This document shows, piece after piece, positions 24,672 through 33,164 of a DNA stretch of 64,000 nucleotides (position 1 is its first letter; each line of letters begins with the position of its first letter). The notes under the pieces are model-generated. The model did not search any database. It saw nothing but the letters and a program-made list of their open reading frames with translations, and was not told where the DNA came from. The position numbers and the translations under genes were made by a program. The DNA lies in assembly GCF_003261635.1 (NCBI RefSeq), contig NZ_QFXK01000039.1, positions 434,001-498,000 on the forward strand, written 5' to 3'. This DNA is from Kribbella monticola. GTDB lineage: Bacteria; Actinomycetota; Actinomycetes; Propionibacteriales; Kribbellaceae.

Positions 24672-25741
24672 AGACCGAGGACGAGGACTACACCGGCCTG
24701 CTGCAGGCACTCCGTGAAGACACGACTCCGGACACCGGCGGCATCAGCGTCGACCGCGCGATCCAGGACGGCCGCCGGACCGTACGCCGGCACCGCATCG
24801 CGGGCGGTGCAGCAGTCATCGCGCTGATCGCCGCCGTGTCCACTGCTCCCCTGCTCCTGAACGGCATCGGCAACTCGGACGACGGAGTCGCCGTCGCGCC
24901 GTCGCCCGGATCCGTGCAGTTCTTCGGTGTCTGGTCCCAGGTCTTCGAGGCCGGGTCGGCGGGAGGCTTCACGCCGTACCGCTACAAGACTGGTAGGTAC
25001 TGGCAGGAGATCGCCCTGCGGCCCGCGACGACCGGACTGGGCAAAGAGGCGTGGGCCGGTGTGACCATGCTGGCGCAAGGGATCGAACCCGAGACGAGCG
25101 ACAAAAGCTGGGCCGAGAAGAGCCCGATCGCGAACATCGAGGATCGGCCGGCCTACCTTCTCGATCAGGCCAAGGCCAGCGTCAGGATCGCCTGGCAGTA
25201 CGCCGAGAACAGTTGGGGAATTGTCACGGTGACCGGCTACTCGGCCGCTCAGGTGGATCGGGCGCGGCAGATCGCCGAGAGCGTGCACCGCGGCGCCGGG
25301 CGGCCGGTGACGGTTCCGTTCACCGTCAGTCGCGCGGCGATCGGCTCCGAACTGGAGGTGACCAGCGTCTCGACCCCCATCGGGAGCGGTACGCCCGATC
25401 CGACGACGCCGACGGAGTACCTGCTCGGCCTCGACGTCGGGGCCGGGACCGAGAGTGGGTCCGTCATCGAATCGGTGGGCTCTGGGCCGCTGCCGCCGGC
25501 CGAACGACAGCCACAGCTCACCGTCGGCATCACCACGCCGCCACCGGCCTTCGCACCGACGACGACCGTGAACGGGCGGCCGGCCGAGGTCCATCCCGAC
25601 GACAATTATACCCGGTTCAGCCTGACGAAGGGGTACCTCGCCATCGCCGAGCAGTCGCCGCTCTCGTCGTACCTGACGAACTTCACCGCCATCGCGGCCT
25701 CGATCAAGCTGGCCGGCCCGAACGGCGACCCGGTGCGATGA
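24668..25741 (+). CDS. Single-pass membrane protein coupled to ECF sigma factor
   Basis: A 357-residue protein: acidic N-terminus (MKTEDEDYTGLLQALRED), Arg/His cluster (about 36-44), one hydrophobic segment (about 45-65) and a long outside domain of unknown family with two Pro/Thr-rich stretches. The ATG overlaps the sigma stop. Topology and position suggest a regulator or sensor for the sigma factor; no ZAS motif is present. It shares the plan, but little readable sequence, with the protein at 5856-6644. Confidence 0.68.
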   Translation: MKTEDEDYTGLLQALREDTTPDTGGISVDRAIQDGRRTVRRHRIAGGAAVIALIAAVSTAPLLLNGIGNSDDGVAVAPSPGSVQFFGVWSQVFEAGSAGGFTPYRYKTGRYWQEIALRPATTGLGKEAWAGVTMLAQGIEPETSDKSWAEKSPIANIEDRPAYLLDQAKASVRIAWQYAENSWGIVTVTGYSAAQVDRARQIAESVHRGAGRPVTVPFTVSRAAIGSELEVTSVSTPIGSGTPDPTTPTEYLLGLDVGAGTESGSVIESVGSGPLPPAERQPQLTVGITTPPPAFAPTTTVNGRPAEVHPDDNYTRFSLTKGYLAIAEQSPLSSYLTNFTAIAASIKLAGPNGDPVR

Positions 25742-25742
25742 G

Positions 25743-26114
25743 TCAGACCTTGGCCTCGTCGTACGCGGCGCGGGCGGCTTGTACCTCGGGGACCCTGTGC
25801 TCGACCCAGCGGGCGAGGCTGGAGACCTGCTCGGCGGCTTCCTGGCCCAGCGGCGTCAGAGAGTAGTCGACGCGAGGCGGGATGACCGGCTTGGCGTCGC
25901 GGAGTACGAAGCCGTCCCGCTCCAGCGCCTGGAGGGTCTGAGCGAGCATCTTCTCGCTCACGCCACCGACGTGCCGGCGGAGCTCGCTGAACCGGTACGA
26001 GCGCTCGCCCAGGGCCGCGAGGACCAGGACACCCCAGCGGCTGGTGACGTGCTCGAGGATCACGCGCGACGGGCAATTGACGCGATTCACGTCGGGGATC
26101 AGCAGCTCGGTCAT
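25743..26114 (-). CDS. HxlR/DUF24 family redox-type regulator (QorR-like)
   Basis: A 123-residue winged-helix protein of the HxlR family: VNCPSRVILEHVTSRWGVLVLAAL at the N-terminus with the family's conserved Cys near residue 14, SELRRHVGGVSEKMLAQTL recognition region, and PPRVDYSLTPLG wing. In Corynebacterium QorR and Bacillus HypR/YodB this Cys senses electrophiles and oxidants. It is divergent from a QorB-like reductase, the same pairing as qorR-qor2, and clustered half-sites lie between them. Confidence 0.88.
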   Translation of the reverse strand: MTELLIPDVNRVNCPSRVILEHVTSRWGVLVLAALGERSYRFSELRRHVGGVSEKMLAQTLQALERDGFVLRDAKPVIPPRVDYSLTPLGQEAAEQVSSLARWVEHRVPEVQAARAAYDEAKV

Positions 26115-26144
26115 CGTCGGTCTCCTCTAGCTCACCTGAGGACT

Positions 26145-26189
26145 AGTACCTTACTTCAAAGTGGGTACTTATGTGAAGTTAGTACCCAC
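26145..26189. promoter_or_regulatory. Clustered AGTACC half-sites between HxlR regulator and reductase
   Basis: GTGGGTACT (26161-26169) and AGTACCCAC (26181-26189) form a perfect 9-bp inverted repeat with 11 bases between; a third half-site AGTACC (26145-26150) pairs with GGTACT (26164-26169). ACTTCA/TGAAGT arms also occur within it. TACT...AGTA cores are known operators of HxlR-family regulators. Such overlapping palindromes in the middle of a divergent promoter suggest cooperative repression of both genes. Confidence 0.65.
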
Positions 26190-26230
26190 CCTAGAGTTAG
26201 TGCCACAACCTATCTCTCAGGAGTTTTTTG

Positions 26231-27097
26231 ATGAGCATCGTCATCACCGGCGCGACCGGACATCTCGGCCGCCTCGTCATCGCCGACCTGCTGGCCGCCG
26301 GTGTGCCCGCCGACGGAATCACGGCCGTTGCCCGGAGCAAGGAAAAGGCAGCGGACCTGGCCGAGCAGGGCATTCAGGTGCTCGAGGCCGACTACGACCG
26401 GCCGGAGACGTTCGCGGGTGCGTTCGACGCCGCGGACCGGGTGCTGCTGATCTCGGCGAGCGAGGCCGGCCGGCGGATCCCGCAGCACCAGGCCGTGATC
26501 GACGCGGCCAAGGCGGCGGGGGTCGCGCAACTCGCGTACACGGGCATCTTCGGCGGGCCCAAGGCCGACTTCCTGCTGGCGGCGGACCACCGCGCGACCG
26601 AGCAGCTGATCCTCGACTCCGGTCTGCCCTACACCTTCCTGCGCAACAACTGGTACACCGAGATGCTGACCGGCGGCCTCGCCGGTGTCGTCGAGCACGG
26701 CGCGGTCGTCAACGGCGTCGCGACGGAGAGCACGCTCGCGACGGCGACGCGGGCCGACTACGCGGCCGCGGCGGCCGTTGCCGTGAGCACCGATGGTCAT
26801 CTGAACAAGGCCTACGAGCTCGGCGGCGACACGGCCTGGACCTTCGGCGACTTCGCGGCCGAGGTCACCCGGCAGACCGGCAAGCCGGTCGTGCACCAGA
26901 CGATCAGCCACGACGAGAACCTCGCCCGCCTGATCGGCTACGGCATCCCCGAAGCCTTCGCCGAGATCCTCGCCGACGTGGACGACGCCATCAGTCGCGG
27001 CGCCCTGTCCGCCACCCCAGGCGACCTCTCCCGCCTGATCGGCCGCCCGACCACCCCCCTGGCCGACACAATCGCCGCCGAACTCGCGGCCAGCTGA
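26231..27097 (+). CDS. NmrA/SDR-type NAD(P)H:quinone oxidoreductase (QorB-like)
   Basis: A 288-residue atypical SDR: GATGHLGR nucleotide-binding motif (residues 7-14), DRVLLISAS, and YTGIFGG, with the FLRNNWYTE segment characteristic of QorB/YtfG quinone reductases. It probably reduces quinones with NAD(P)H to limit redox damage. AGGAG lies 8 bases before the ATG at 26231. Divergent from the HxlR regulator as in ytfG-ytfH of E. coli and qor2-qorR of Corynebacterium. Confidence 0.86.
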   Translation: MSIVITGATGHLGRLVIADLLAAGVPADGITAVARSKEKAADLAEQGIQVLEADYDRPETFAGAFDAADRVLLISASEAGRRIPQHQAVIDAAKAAGVAQLAYTGIFGGPKADFLLAADHRATEQLILDSGLPYTFLRNNWYTEMLTGGLAGVVEHGAVVNGVATESTLATATRADYAAAAAVAVSTDGHLNKAYELGGDTAWTFGDFAAEVTRQTGKPVVHQTISHDENLARLIGYGIPEAFAEILADVDDAISRGALSATPGDLSRLIGRPTTPLADTIAAELAAS

Positions 27098-27113
27098 CCC
27101 GGCGTACCGACGG

Positions 27114-27905
27114 TTATGGGAGATGGGCAGCGGCGAGGCGGGCGAACTTCTCGAAGTTGGCCGGCTTGACGCCCTTGCCCATCTCGCGGAAGGCGATCAC
27201 GCTCACGACGCTGCCCTTGAGCGTCACGGCGTACGGAAAACCACCGTCCTCGCTCCCCGGATCGGACGGCAGCGGATAGTCGTACCAGCGCAGGATCGAC
27301 GTCGCGTCCCCCACCGCCAGCGTCCGGTTCTCGGTCAGCTTCCGCGCATGCGTCGGCGCCGGCCGCGCCGCCTTGCACGACTTGATCGTCTTCACAATCG
27401 ACCCGTACGCCGCCTTCGCCGCGCCCGGCGTCTTGTAACGACTCAACCACTGCCCACCCGACGCATCCAACCCATTGGCATAGTTGCGATCCAAACTCCC
27501 TGCAACCCCATCCCCCCGAGTGGACCCCCGCCCACAAACCGGCGTACTGGCACTCCCCACAGTCTCCGCCCACCGCCGCCCCGGATCCGCCTTGGCCACC
27601 TCCACGCCCGTCAGCAGCATCGAGGCCACCAACCTCACCTGCTTGCCCGGCGAGGAACTAGGAGTAGGCCCACCAGGAGTCTGACTCGGCCCATCACTCG
27701 GCGTCGCAGTACCAGGCGTCGATGGCGTCCCACTCGGCGTACCAACAGTCCCGCTAGGCACCGAAGTCATTGGCGCACTAGGAGTCTCACTAGGCGTACC
27801 ACCCCCCGCTGCCGGCTTCTGATCGTTGCCACAAGCCCCCACCGACAACCCCACCACTACCACAGCGGCAACCACCGCGACCCGCTTCGATCCCCGTACG
27901 CCCAT
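27114..27905 (-). CDS. Lipoprotein of unknown function
   Basis: A 263-residue exported protein with a lipobox (LSVGAC, Cys about 25), then a 60-residue Thr/Pro/Ser/Gly linker that should span the wall, then a folded domain with four Cys. The domain is similar in plan to actinobacterial sensor-like extracytoplasmic domains, but I recognise no family. The ATG start and leftward direction place it convergent with the QorB-like gene, 16 bases away. The 5' half of the coding strand is G/T-rich. Confidence 0.72.
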   Translation of the reverse strand: MGVRGSKRVAVVAAVVVVGLSVGACGNDQKPAAGGGTPSETPSAPMTSVPSGTVGTPSGTPSTPGTATPSDGPSQTPGGPTPSSSPGKQVRLVASMLLTGVEVAKADPGRRWAETVGSASTPVCGRGSTRGDGVAGSLDRNYANGLDASGGQWLSRYKTPGAAKAAYGSIVKTIKSCKAARPAPTHARKLTENRTLAVGDATSILRWYDYPLPSDPGSEDGGFPYAVTLKGSVVSVIAFREMGKGVKPANFEKFARLAAAHLP

Positions 27906-27998
27906 CCCCGACCAACCTTCCCGCGAAGCTTCCCTTGCCCCTGGGACGCTAGCGAGAAGGACGAAGTTGAGTTGGGATTTCGGCCGCGACCGGCCGGA

Positions 27999-28766
27999 TC
28001 AGGCTCGGCGGCGGCCGTCGAGGCCTACGGTGGAGAGGCGGGCTATGAGGGTTCGGGGGGTGTAGCGGGCGGCGGTGGTGATGAGTTTGTAGCGGCGGCT
28101 GGGGATGGAGATGGCCTTGCCGCGCATCAGGTCGGACCAGGCTTCGTCGACGAGGTCGGTTGCGTCCAGCCACATGAAGGACGGGATGATGGTTTTGTCC
28201 ATTCCCATTCGTTCGTGGAACTCGGTGTGGACGAAGCCGGGGCAGAGAGCCATCACGGCGACGCCCTTGGAGTGCAGCTCGATCGCCAAGCCTGCGGTGA
28301 AGTTGGTGACCCACGACTTGTGGGCGCTGTAGCTGCCGCGCTGCAGGAAGCCCGCGACGGACGACACGTTGATCACGGCACCCGAGCCGCGTTCGATCAT
28401 CGGCAGTACGGCGGCATGGGTGAGCCGCATGACCACGCGGACCAGGAGATCGAGCTGTTTCTCCTCGACCTCGATCGGGTTCGCCCAGAACGGTTTCTTC
28501 TGCCCGAAGCCGGCGTTGTTCACCAGTACTTCGATCGGCCCGGTGCCGAATCGCTGCTCGACGCGGGCGAGTTGATCGGGCTCAGTCAGATCCGCCGCCA
28601 GCACCTCACAGGCCACACCGTGCAACTGGGTGAGCTCCGTGGCGACCTCCTTCAGCCGCGCCTCGTCCCGCGCGACCAGCACCAGGTCATACCCTTCGCT
28701 CGCCAACTTGTCCGCAAAGGCCCGCCCGATCCCCGCAGTAGGCCCAGTGATGAGCGCTGTCGCCAC
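27999..28766 (-). CDS. Short-chain dehydrogenase/reductase
   Basis: A 255-residue classical SDR: TGPTAGIG (7-14), NNAG (83-86), Ser135/136, Tyr146 and Lys150 (YSAHK). The PSFMWLDA and KLITTAAR segments match actinobacterial SDRs annotated only as oxidoreductases. The GTG at 28766 follows GGGAGG by 9 bases. The bases just upstream are a near copy of those before the lipoate-ligase-like gene at 29821. Confidence 0.87.
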   Translation of the reverse strand: MATALITGPTAGIGRAFADKLASEGYDLVLVARDEARLKEVATELTQLHGVACEVLAADLTEPDQLARVEQRFGTGPIEVLVNNAGFGQKKPFWANPIEVEEKQLDLLVRVVMRLTHAAVLPMIERGSGAVINVSSVAGFLQRGSYSAHKSWVTNFTAGLAIELHSKGVAVMALCPGFVHTEFHERMGMDKTIIPSFMWLDATDLVDEAWSDLMRGKAISIPSRRYKLITTAARYTPRTLIARLSTVGLDGRRRA

Positions 28767-28812
28767 AGCTCCATTCCTCCCGTCGATGACCCAGCCAGTC
28801 TGTCACTACTTG
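28764..28812. repeat. Duplicated start-region segment (partner at 29819-29867)
   Basis: The roughly 49 bases across the SDR start match those across the start of the lipoate-ligase-like gene (29819-29867): both share CACAGCT, TCCTCCCGTCGA and CAGTCTGTCACT with a few substitutions and small gaps. Each copy holds the gene's Shine-Dalgarno and the stop codon of the gene upstream. It marks an old local duplication. Confidence 0.6.
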
Positions 28813-28871
28813 GCGCTCTCAGCTGCGTGGTCGGGGGTGAGGGTGGCGGCCAGTTGAAGGGTTGCGTCCCT
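28806..28871 (-). pseudogene. C-terminal fragment of a second lipoate-ligase-like gene
   Basis: The leftward frame ending in TAG at 28806 reads DATLQLAATLTPDHAAESAK; the intact gene at 29069-29821 ends AATLQLATDLAADHRPPAV. The match covers about 20 residues and then stops at about 28871, where an unrelated opposite-strand fragment begins. This looks like the remnant of a duplicated gene copy. Confidence 0.5.
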
Positions 28872-28876
28872 CCAGT

Positions 28877-29065
28877 GGCGCGGAGGCTTCTGCGTTCTTC
28901 GACGATCTCGCGGTGAACCTCGACGTGCCGGAGCAGCTGGGGATGGCGACGGTCTGGGTCGGCGGAGAGCCCGGGCCCGGCCCGGCGCAGTACGAGGCCG
29001 TCGGTCCACGGCGGCGACGGGTCTGGGATCTCGCTGCCTATCTGCGTTCGCTGCCCTCGGCGTGA
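28877..29065 (+). pseudogene. C-terminal fragment of a HAD-IA hydrolase (pyrimidine 5'-nucleotidase-like)
   Basis: About 60 residues readable on the plus strand: FFDDLAVNLDVPEQLGMATVWVGG, then DLAAYLRSLPSA. In HAD-IA pyrimidine 5'-nucleotidases the equivalent is FEDxxxNLxxPxxLGMTTVWV followed by a C-terminal DLxxFL. The phosphatase motifs I-III that should precede it are missing; the ATG at 28862 has no ribosome site. It is a decayed or truncated gene. Confidence 0.5.
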
Positions 29066-29068
29066 GGC

Positions 29069-29821
29069 TTAAACGGCGGGTGGTCTGTGGTCGGCGGCCA
29101 AATCTGTAGCCAACTGGAGAGTCGCGGCGTCGAGAGGTGTGGGGGCGCCTGCGTTGTAGGCGGTGAGGATGCGGTGCTCGACGGTGGAGACGTCGAGGCC
29201 GGGGAGTTCTGATGACAAGGAGCCGACCGAGGCTGCGTCGAAGGGGAGGTCGAGGTGGCGGTAGATGTCGGTCAGCAGTGGTCGAAGGAGTTCGTCGTCC
29301 CCTACGACGAGCAGGGCGCTGAAGAGCCAGCCGTGGCTGACGACTCGTTGGCCTGTGCCGACGAGCTTCACAACGCCGCGAGCGTTGACGCTGTGGGCGC
29401 CAGGGCAGTATTCCCCCGGTACTGCGCCGACTCGTGCGTCGATGCCCAGCTCGCGCAGCACCTCGGCGTACAGCGAGCCGTACTCCCTGAACCGGGTCTC
29501 CATCCCCTCCGGCGCCAGCGACTCGTGCTTGACGTGGTCGACCACCAACGCCTCGGTCGTATAGGCGACCGGCCTCCCACCGACCGCTCGCACCAGCGGC
29601 TCGAAGCCTGCTGAGCGAGCAGCCTGTACCGCGGCTTGGAACCCGGGGAGCCGCGTGTCCCGTCGACCGAAGACGACCACGGGCGAGGCCGGCCGATAGA
29701 TGCGCAACGCCTCGGTCACTTCACCGCTCGAGGCCCGCCGGACCAGCGCATGCGCGACGGCCAGCTCCATCGCCTCGTCACCACCGACCGACCCGCCCGC
29801 GTAGAGCCGTACCCCGGTCAC
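29069..29821 (-). CDS. Lipoate-protein ligase/octanoyltransferase family protein
   Basis: A 250-residue member of the biotin/lipoate A/B ligase family: YRPASPVVVFGRRD, RAVGGRPVAYT (in place of the RRxSGGGAVYHD lipoate loop) and GEYCPGAHSVNARGVVKLVGTGQRV, where the catalytic lysine of the family is expected. It may transfer octanoyl or lipoyl groups to lipoyl domains, but the altered loop leaves its acyl acceptor open. Start GTG at 29821 with GGGAGGA about 9 bases upstream. Downstream lie remnants of a second copy. Confidence 0.75.
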   Translation of the reverse strand: MTGVRLYAGGSVGGDEAMELAVAHALVRRASSGEVTEALRIYRPASPVVVFGRRDTRLPGFQAAVQAARSAGFEPLVRAVGGRPVAYTTEALVVDHVKHESLAPEGMETRFREYGSLYAEVLRELGIDARVGAVPGEYCPGAHSVNARGVVKLVGTGQRVVSHGWLFSALLVVGDDELLRPLLTDIYRHLDLPFDAASVGSLSSELPGLDVSTVEHRILTAYNAGAPTPLDAATLQLATDLAADHRPPAV

Positions 29822-29857
29822 AGCTGTGGTCCTCCCGTCGACGCCCGCCTCAGTCTG

Positions 29858-30694
29858 TCACTCCTTGACGGCGCCGGCGGTGAGGCCTTCGACGATGTAG
29901 CGGCTGGCGAAGGCGAACAGGACCATGGTGGGGACGATGGACAGGACGGCGGCCGCCGACATCGAGCCCCAGTCGATGTTGTAGCTGCTGATGAAGCCGT
30001 TCAGGGCGGCTGGGATCGTCTTGTTGTTGTCGCTGTTCAGCAAGGTGACCGACAGGAACAGTTCGTTCCAGCAGTTCACGAAGTTGAAGATGTACGACGC
30101 GGCCAGGCCCGGCGTCATCACCGGGACGAGCACCCGGAACAACGCCGACAGCCGCGAGCAGCCGTCCACCATCGCGGCCTCCTCCAGCGAGGCCGGGACG
30201 TTCTCGAAGAACCCGCGCAACATCACCGTGCAGAGCGGGATCGAGACCGCGACGTAGACGAGCACCAGACCCCATCTGCTGTCGACCAGGTACAGCTTCG
30301 TCATCAGGATGTAGAGCGATCCCAGGGCGATGAAACCAGGGATCATCTGGGTGACCAGGAACGCGCCCATCACCGCGCCCTTGGAGACGAACTCGAACCG
30401 GGCCAGCACGTACGCAGAGAGCAACGAGATCACCGTCGACAACGCCGCCGCCACCGTCGAGACGATCAGGCTGTTGACCAGGAACACCGCGAAGTTCGAC
30501 TGGCTGAAGAGCCCGCGGTAGTTCTCCAGCGAGAAGTCACCCGGCCAGTACTTCAGCGGGTAGGCGAAGATCGTGCCCGGCGCCTTGAACGACGTGACCA
30601 GGATCCAGTAGAGCGGGAACACGGTGAACAGCAGGCAGATCCCGAGGCCGCCGAACCTCGCGATCCGGCCGGCCAGGGTTTCGGAGCGGATCAT
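29858..30694 (-). CDS. Carbohydrate ABC transporter permease, MalG type
   Basis: A 278-residue permease with six hydrophobic segments and the inner-loop EAA motif (EEAAMVDGCSRLSALFRVLVP) that contacts the ATPase. Start ATG at 30694 overlaps the stop of the MalF-type gene (ATGA). Part of a leftward operon of substrate-binding protein, MalF-type and MalG-type permeases; no ATPase gene is present, as is common where a shared MsiK-type ATPase serves many importers. Confidence 0.9.
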   Translation of the reverse strand: MIRSETLAGRIARFGGLGICLLFTVFPLYWILVTSFKAPGTIFAYPLKYWPGDFSLENYRGLFSQSNFAVFLVNSLIVSTVAAALSTVISLLSAYVLARFEFVSKGAVMGAFLVTQMIPGFIALGSLYILMTKLYLVDSRWGLVLVYVAVSIPLCTVMLRGFFENVPASLEEAAMVDGCSRLSALFRVLVPVMTPGLAASYIFNFVNCWNELFLSVTLLNSDNNKTIPAALNGFISSYNIDWGSMSAAAVLSIVPTMVLFAFASRYIVEGLTAGAVKE

Positions 30695-31656
30695 CCGGCC
30701 ACCTTTCGTGCCGTAGTACGGGGTGTTCTCGGCCGGATCGCGAGCAGGTAGAAGATCGCGAACAGGATCAGCACGAACACCACCATCACGCCCATCGCCG
30801 AGGCGCGGCCGTAGTCGCCCTCCTGGGTGACCTGGATCATGTACGACGTGACCGTGTGGGTCGCGTTCGCCGGGCCACCACCGGTCATCCCGAAGATCAG
30901 CTCGGGCGAGTTGAAGATCCAGATCACCCGGAGCAGCACGGTCAGGGCGAGCGTGGTCCGGATCGACGGGATGGTGATGCCGAACAGGGTGCGCACCTTG
31001 CCCGCGCCGTCGATCGCGGCCGCCTCGTACAGCTCGTCCGGCACCGATTGGAGCGCGGCGAGGATCATGATCGCGAAGAACGTCACGCCGTACCAGACGT
31101 TCGCGACGATCACGGCGACCATCGCGTACTTCGCGTCGGCCAGCCACGGCACCGGGGTGTCGATCAGGTGCGCCTTCATCAGCAGGTCGTTGACCACGCC
31201 GAATTCACCGTTGAACATCCAGCGGAACAGGATGCCGATCAGGAAGCCGGAGACCGCCCAGGGAAAGAACACCAGTGCCTGGTAGGTGCCGCGGAACCTG
31301 AACTTGCGCCGCAACCAGAGCGCCATCGTGAAGCCGATCAGGAACTGCGGCACCAGCGAACCGACCACCCAGACGACCGAGTTCTTCACCGTGCCGCGGA
31401 ACATGTCGTCGTGCAGCAGGGTGCGGAAGTTCTTCAGCCCGACCCAGGAGGTGTCCGACAGGTCGTTCAGGTTGTAGTTCCGGAACGCCATCTGGATGCC
31501 GTTCAGCAACGGGTAGTAGGTGAACAACGCCACGAACACGATCGCGGGCAGCATGAAGGCGAGCAGGACCAGCGCAGTACGGCCGGTGAACTGACGTCGG
31601 TGACTTGTCCTTGCGGGCGGCCGGCGTACCGGCCGCTCTGTTTGGAGGACGGCCAT
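30691..31656 (-). CDS. Carbohydrate ABC transporter permease, MalF type
   Basis: A 321-residue permease: N-terminal basic tail, about six transmembrane segments (FMLPAIVFVALFTYYP..., VVWVVGSLVPQFLIGF...) and the EAA loop YEAAAIDGAGKVRTLFGITIP. It starts 4 bases after the stop of the binding protein and is coupled to the MalG-type gene. Imports a sugar with its partner. Confidence 0.91.
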   Translation of the reverse strand: MAVLQTERPVRRPPARTSHRRQFTGRTALVLLAFMLPAIVFVALFTYYPLLNGIQMAFRNYNLNDLSDTSWVGLKNFRTLLHDDMFRGTVKNSVVWVVGSLVPQFLIGFTMALWLRRKFRFRGTYQALVFFPWAVSGFLIGILFRWMFNGEFGVVNDLLMKAHLIDTPVPWLADAKYAMVAVIVANVWYGVTFFAIMILAALQSVPDELYEAAAIDGAGKVRTLFGITIPSIRTTLALTVLLRVIWIFNSPELIFGMTGGGPANATHTVTSYMIQVTQEGDYGRASAMGVMVVFVLILFAIFYLLAIRPRTPRTTARKVAG

Positions 31657-31660
31657 CAGC

Positions 31661-32962
31661 TCACTTCCCGGCCCACTTCTGGGTCCAGTAGTCGTCCCAG
31701 CCCTTCAGGATGTCGGCCGGCTGCGCCTTGCCGGTGATCAGCTTCTGTACGTCGGCGTCGGACTTGTTGCCCCATTCGGTCGACCACGGCACCCCGCGCG
31801 GCTGTGTCACCACGATGTAGGTGTCCGGGGACGAGTTCATCGCGACGTACGACGCCCAGGGGCCGTCCTTGAAGTACGGGTCGTCCGCGGCGCTCTTCAG
31901 GATCGGGACCAGGCTGTTCTCCTTCGAGAACGTCATCGCCGCGTCGCCGGAGGTGAGGAACTTGACCAGCTTCACCGCCTCCGCCTTGTGCTCGCTGCCC
32001 TGGGCAACCCCCCAACCCGCGTTGGCCAGCGGCTGCGCGGCCTTGCCGGTGGGACCGACCGGAAGCGGCGCGGTACCCCACTGGTCTTCCTTGATCGTCT
32101 TGGATTCCTTGACCGTCGCGATCACCTCGGGGTCCTGGAGCAGGAAGCCGGTGGTGCCGGAGGTGAAGCCCTGCACCATTTCCGGATAGCCCCAGCTGAC
32201 CGAGGACTTCGGCGAGGCGTTCTTGAACAGATCGAGGTACAGGTTGAGCGCGTCGACGGCCTTCGGCGAGGAGAAGATGGTCTTGCCGTTGGTCAGCTTG
32301 AACGCGTTGTCGTGGTTGAGCTCGTCGATCACGTACCCCGAGATGATCGCGACCGCGTTGCCGCCCGCGCCGAGTCCACCACGGAACGAGTACCCGTACC
32401 GGTTCTTCGCCGGGTCGTTGATCTTCTTCGCCTGCTCGACCAGCTCGGACCAGCTCTTCGGCGGGCCGCTGAATCCGGCCTGCTGGACGAGGTCCTTGCG
32501 GTAGAACAGCGACAGTCCGTAGAAGCCGTACGGCACCATGTAGGACTTGCCGCCTTGCTGGGTCACCTTGAGCGCGTTCTCGGTCAGCGCGCTCAGCCCG
32601 TCCCAGCCCTTCAGTTCGGGGGCCATGTCGTAGATCCACTTGTTGGTGGAGAACGGGCCGACGGTGGTGTCGCGGACCTCCAGGACGTCGACGCCCTTGC
32701 CGGACTGGAGCATCTGCTGGATCTTCTGGTCCGCCTGGTTGGTCGGCGGGGAGATGAGCTGCACCTTGATGCCGCTGTTCTTCGCCTCGAAGTCGCCGAT
32801 CAGCTTCTTCAACAGCGCGGTCCTGGTCGGGTTGGTCAGGCTCTCGACCATCTGCAGCTTGACCTCACCGTTCGCCTTCTCGGCCGGGCCGGGGCCGCAG
32901 GCCGCCACGGCCGCGACCACGGCGGCCGCGGCGATCGATGCGAACATCTGTCGGTAGCGCAT
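31661..32962 (-). CDS. ABC transporter sugar-binding lipoprotein
   Basis: A 433-residue extracellular solute-binding protein (family 1) with signal peptide and lipobox (VAAVAAC, Cys about 22), then the two-lobe fold with DVLEVRDTTVGPF, MVPYGFYGLSLFYRKDLV and a GVAQGSEHKAEAVKLVKFL C-lobe. GAGGAGAA lies 6 bases before the ATG. The first gene of the importer operon, divergent from the GntR regulator. The sugar cannot be read from sequence; the neighbouring GH87-like glycanase suggests alpha-glucan oligosaccharides. Confidence 0.9.
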   Translation of the reverse strand: MRYRQMFASIAAAAVVAAVAACGPGPAEKANGEVKLQMVESLTNPTRTALLKKLIGDFEAKNSGIKVQLISPPTNQADQKIQQMLQSGKGVDVLEVRDTTVGPFSTNKWIYDMAPELKGWDGLSALTENALKVTQQGGKSYMVPYGFYGLSLFYRKDLVQQAGFSGPPKSWSELVEQAKKINDPAKNRYGYSFRGGLGAGGNAVAIISGYVIDELNHDNAFKLTNGKTIFSSPKAVDALNLYLDLFKNASPKSSVSWGYPEMVQGFTSGTTGFLLQDPEVIATVKESKTIKEDQWGTAPLPVGPTGKAAQPLANAGWGVAQGSEHKAEAVKLVKFLTSGDAAMTFSKENSLVPILKSAADDPYFKDGPWASYVAMNSSPDTYIVVTQPRGVPWSTEWGNKSDADVQKLITGKAQPADILKGWDDYWTQKWAGK

Positions 32963-33164
32963 GGCGCTTCTCCTCAGGGGATGTGGGCCAGGTGTGCCAG
33001 AGTTCTGCCCAAACTTTGCTCTGACATCTGATGACTTGGTCAACCGATCCTTGAACCTTGCCAGAATTACGCTTGCTCGACAAGCACTTACAGACACCCT
33101 GGCCGTAAGTACTCTGAGGACTTATCCTCGGGGCATACTCTGGGCGACCGAAGGGGAGGTGCCG
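32963..33164. promoter_or_regulatory. Divergent control region between binding protein and GntR regulator, with inverted repeats
   Basis: 202 bases holding three inverted repeats: GCTTG-5-CAAGC at 33071-33085, ACTTAC-12-GTAAGT at 33087-33110 and GAGGA-4-TCCTC at 33116-33129. They lie between the two divergent genes and are candidate GntR operators. The adjoining TTGGTCAAC (about 33035) loosely recalls FadR-type sites but is not palindromic. Confidence 0.4.

Noticed and set aside
29636..30751. Plus-strand frame of 371 codons across the ligase-like and permease genes
   Set aside because: Very rich in Arg, Asp, Gln and His without motifs; the opposite strand has a permease with an EAA loop.
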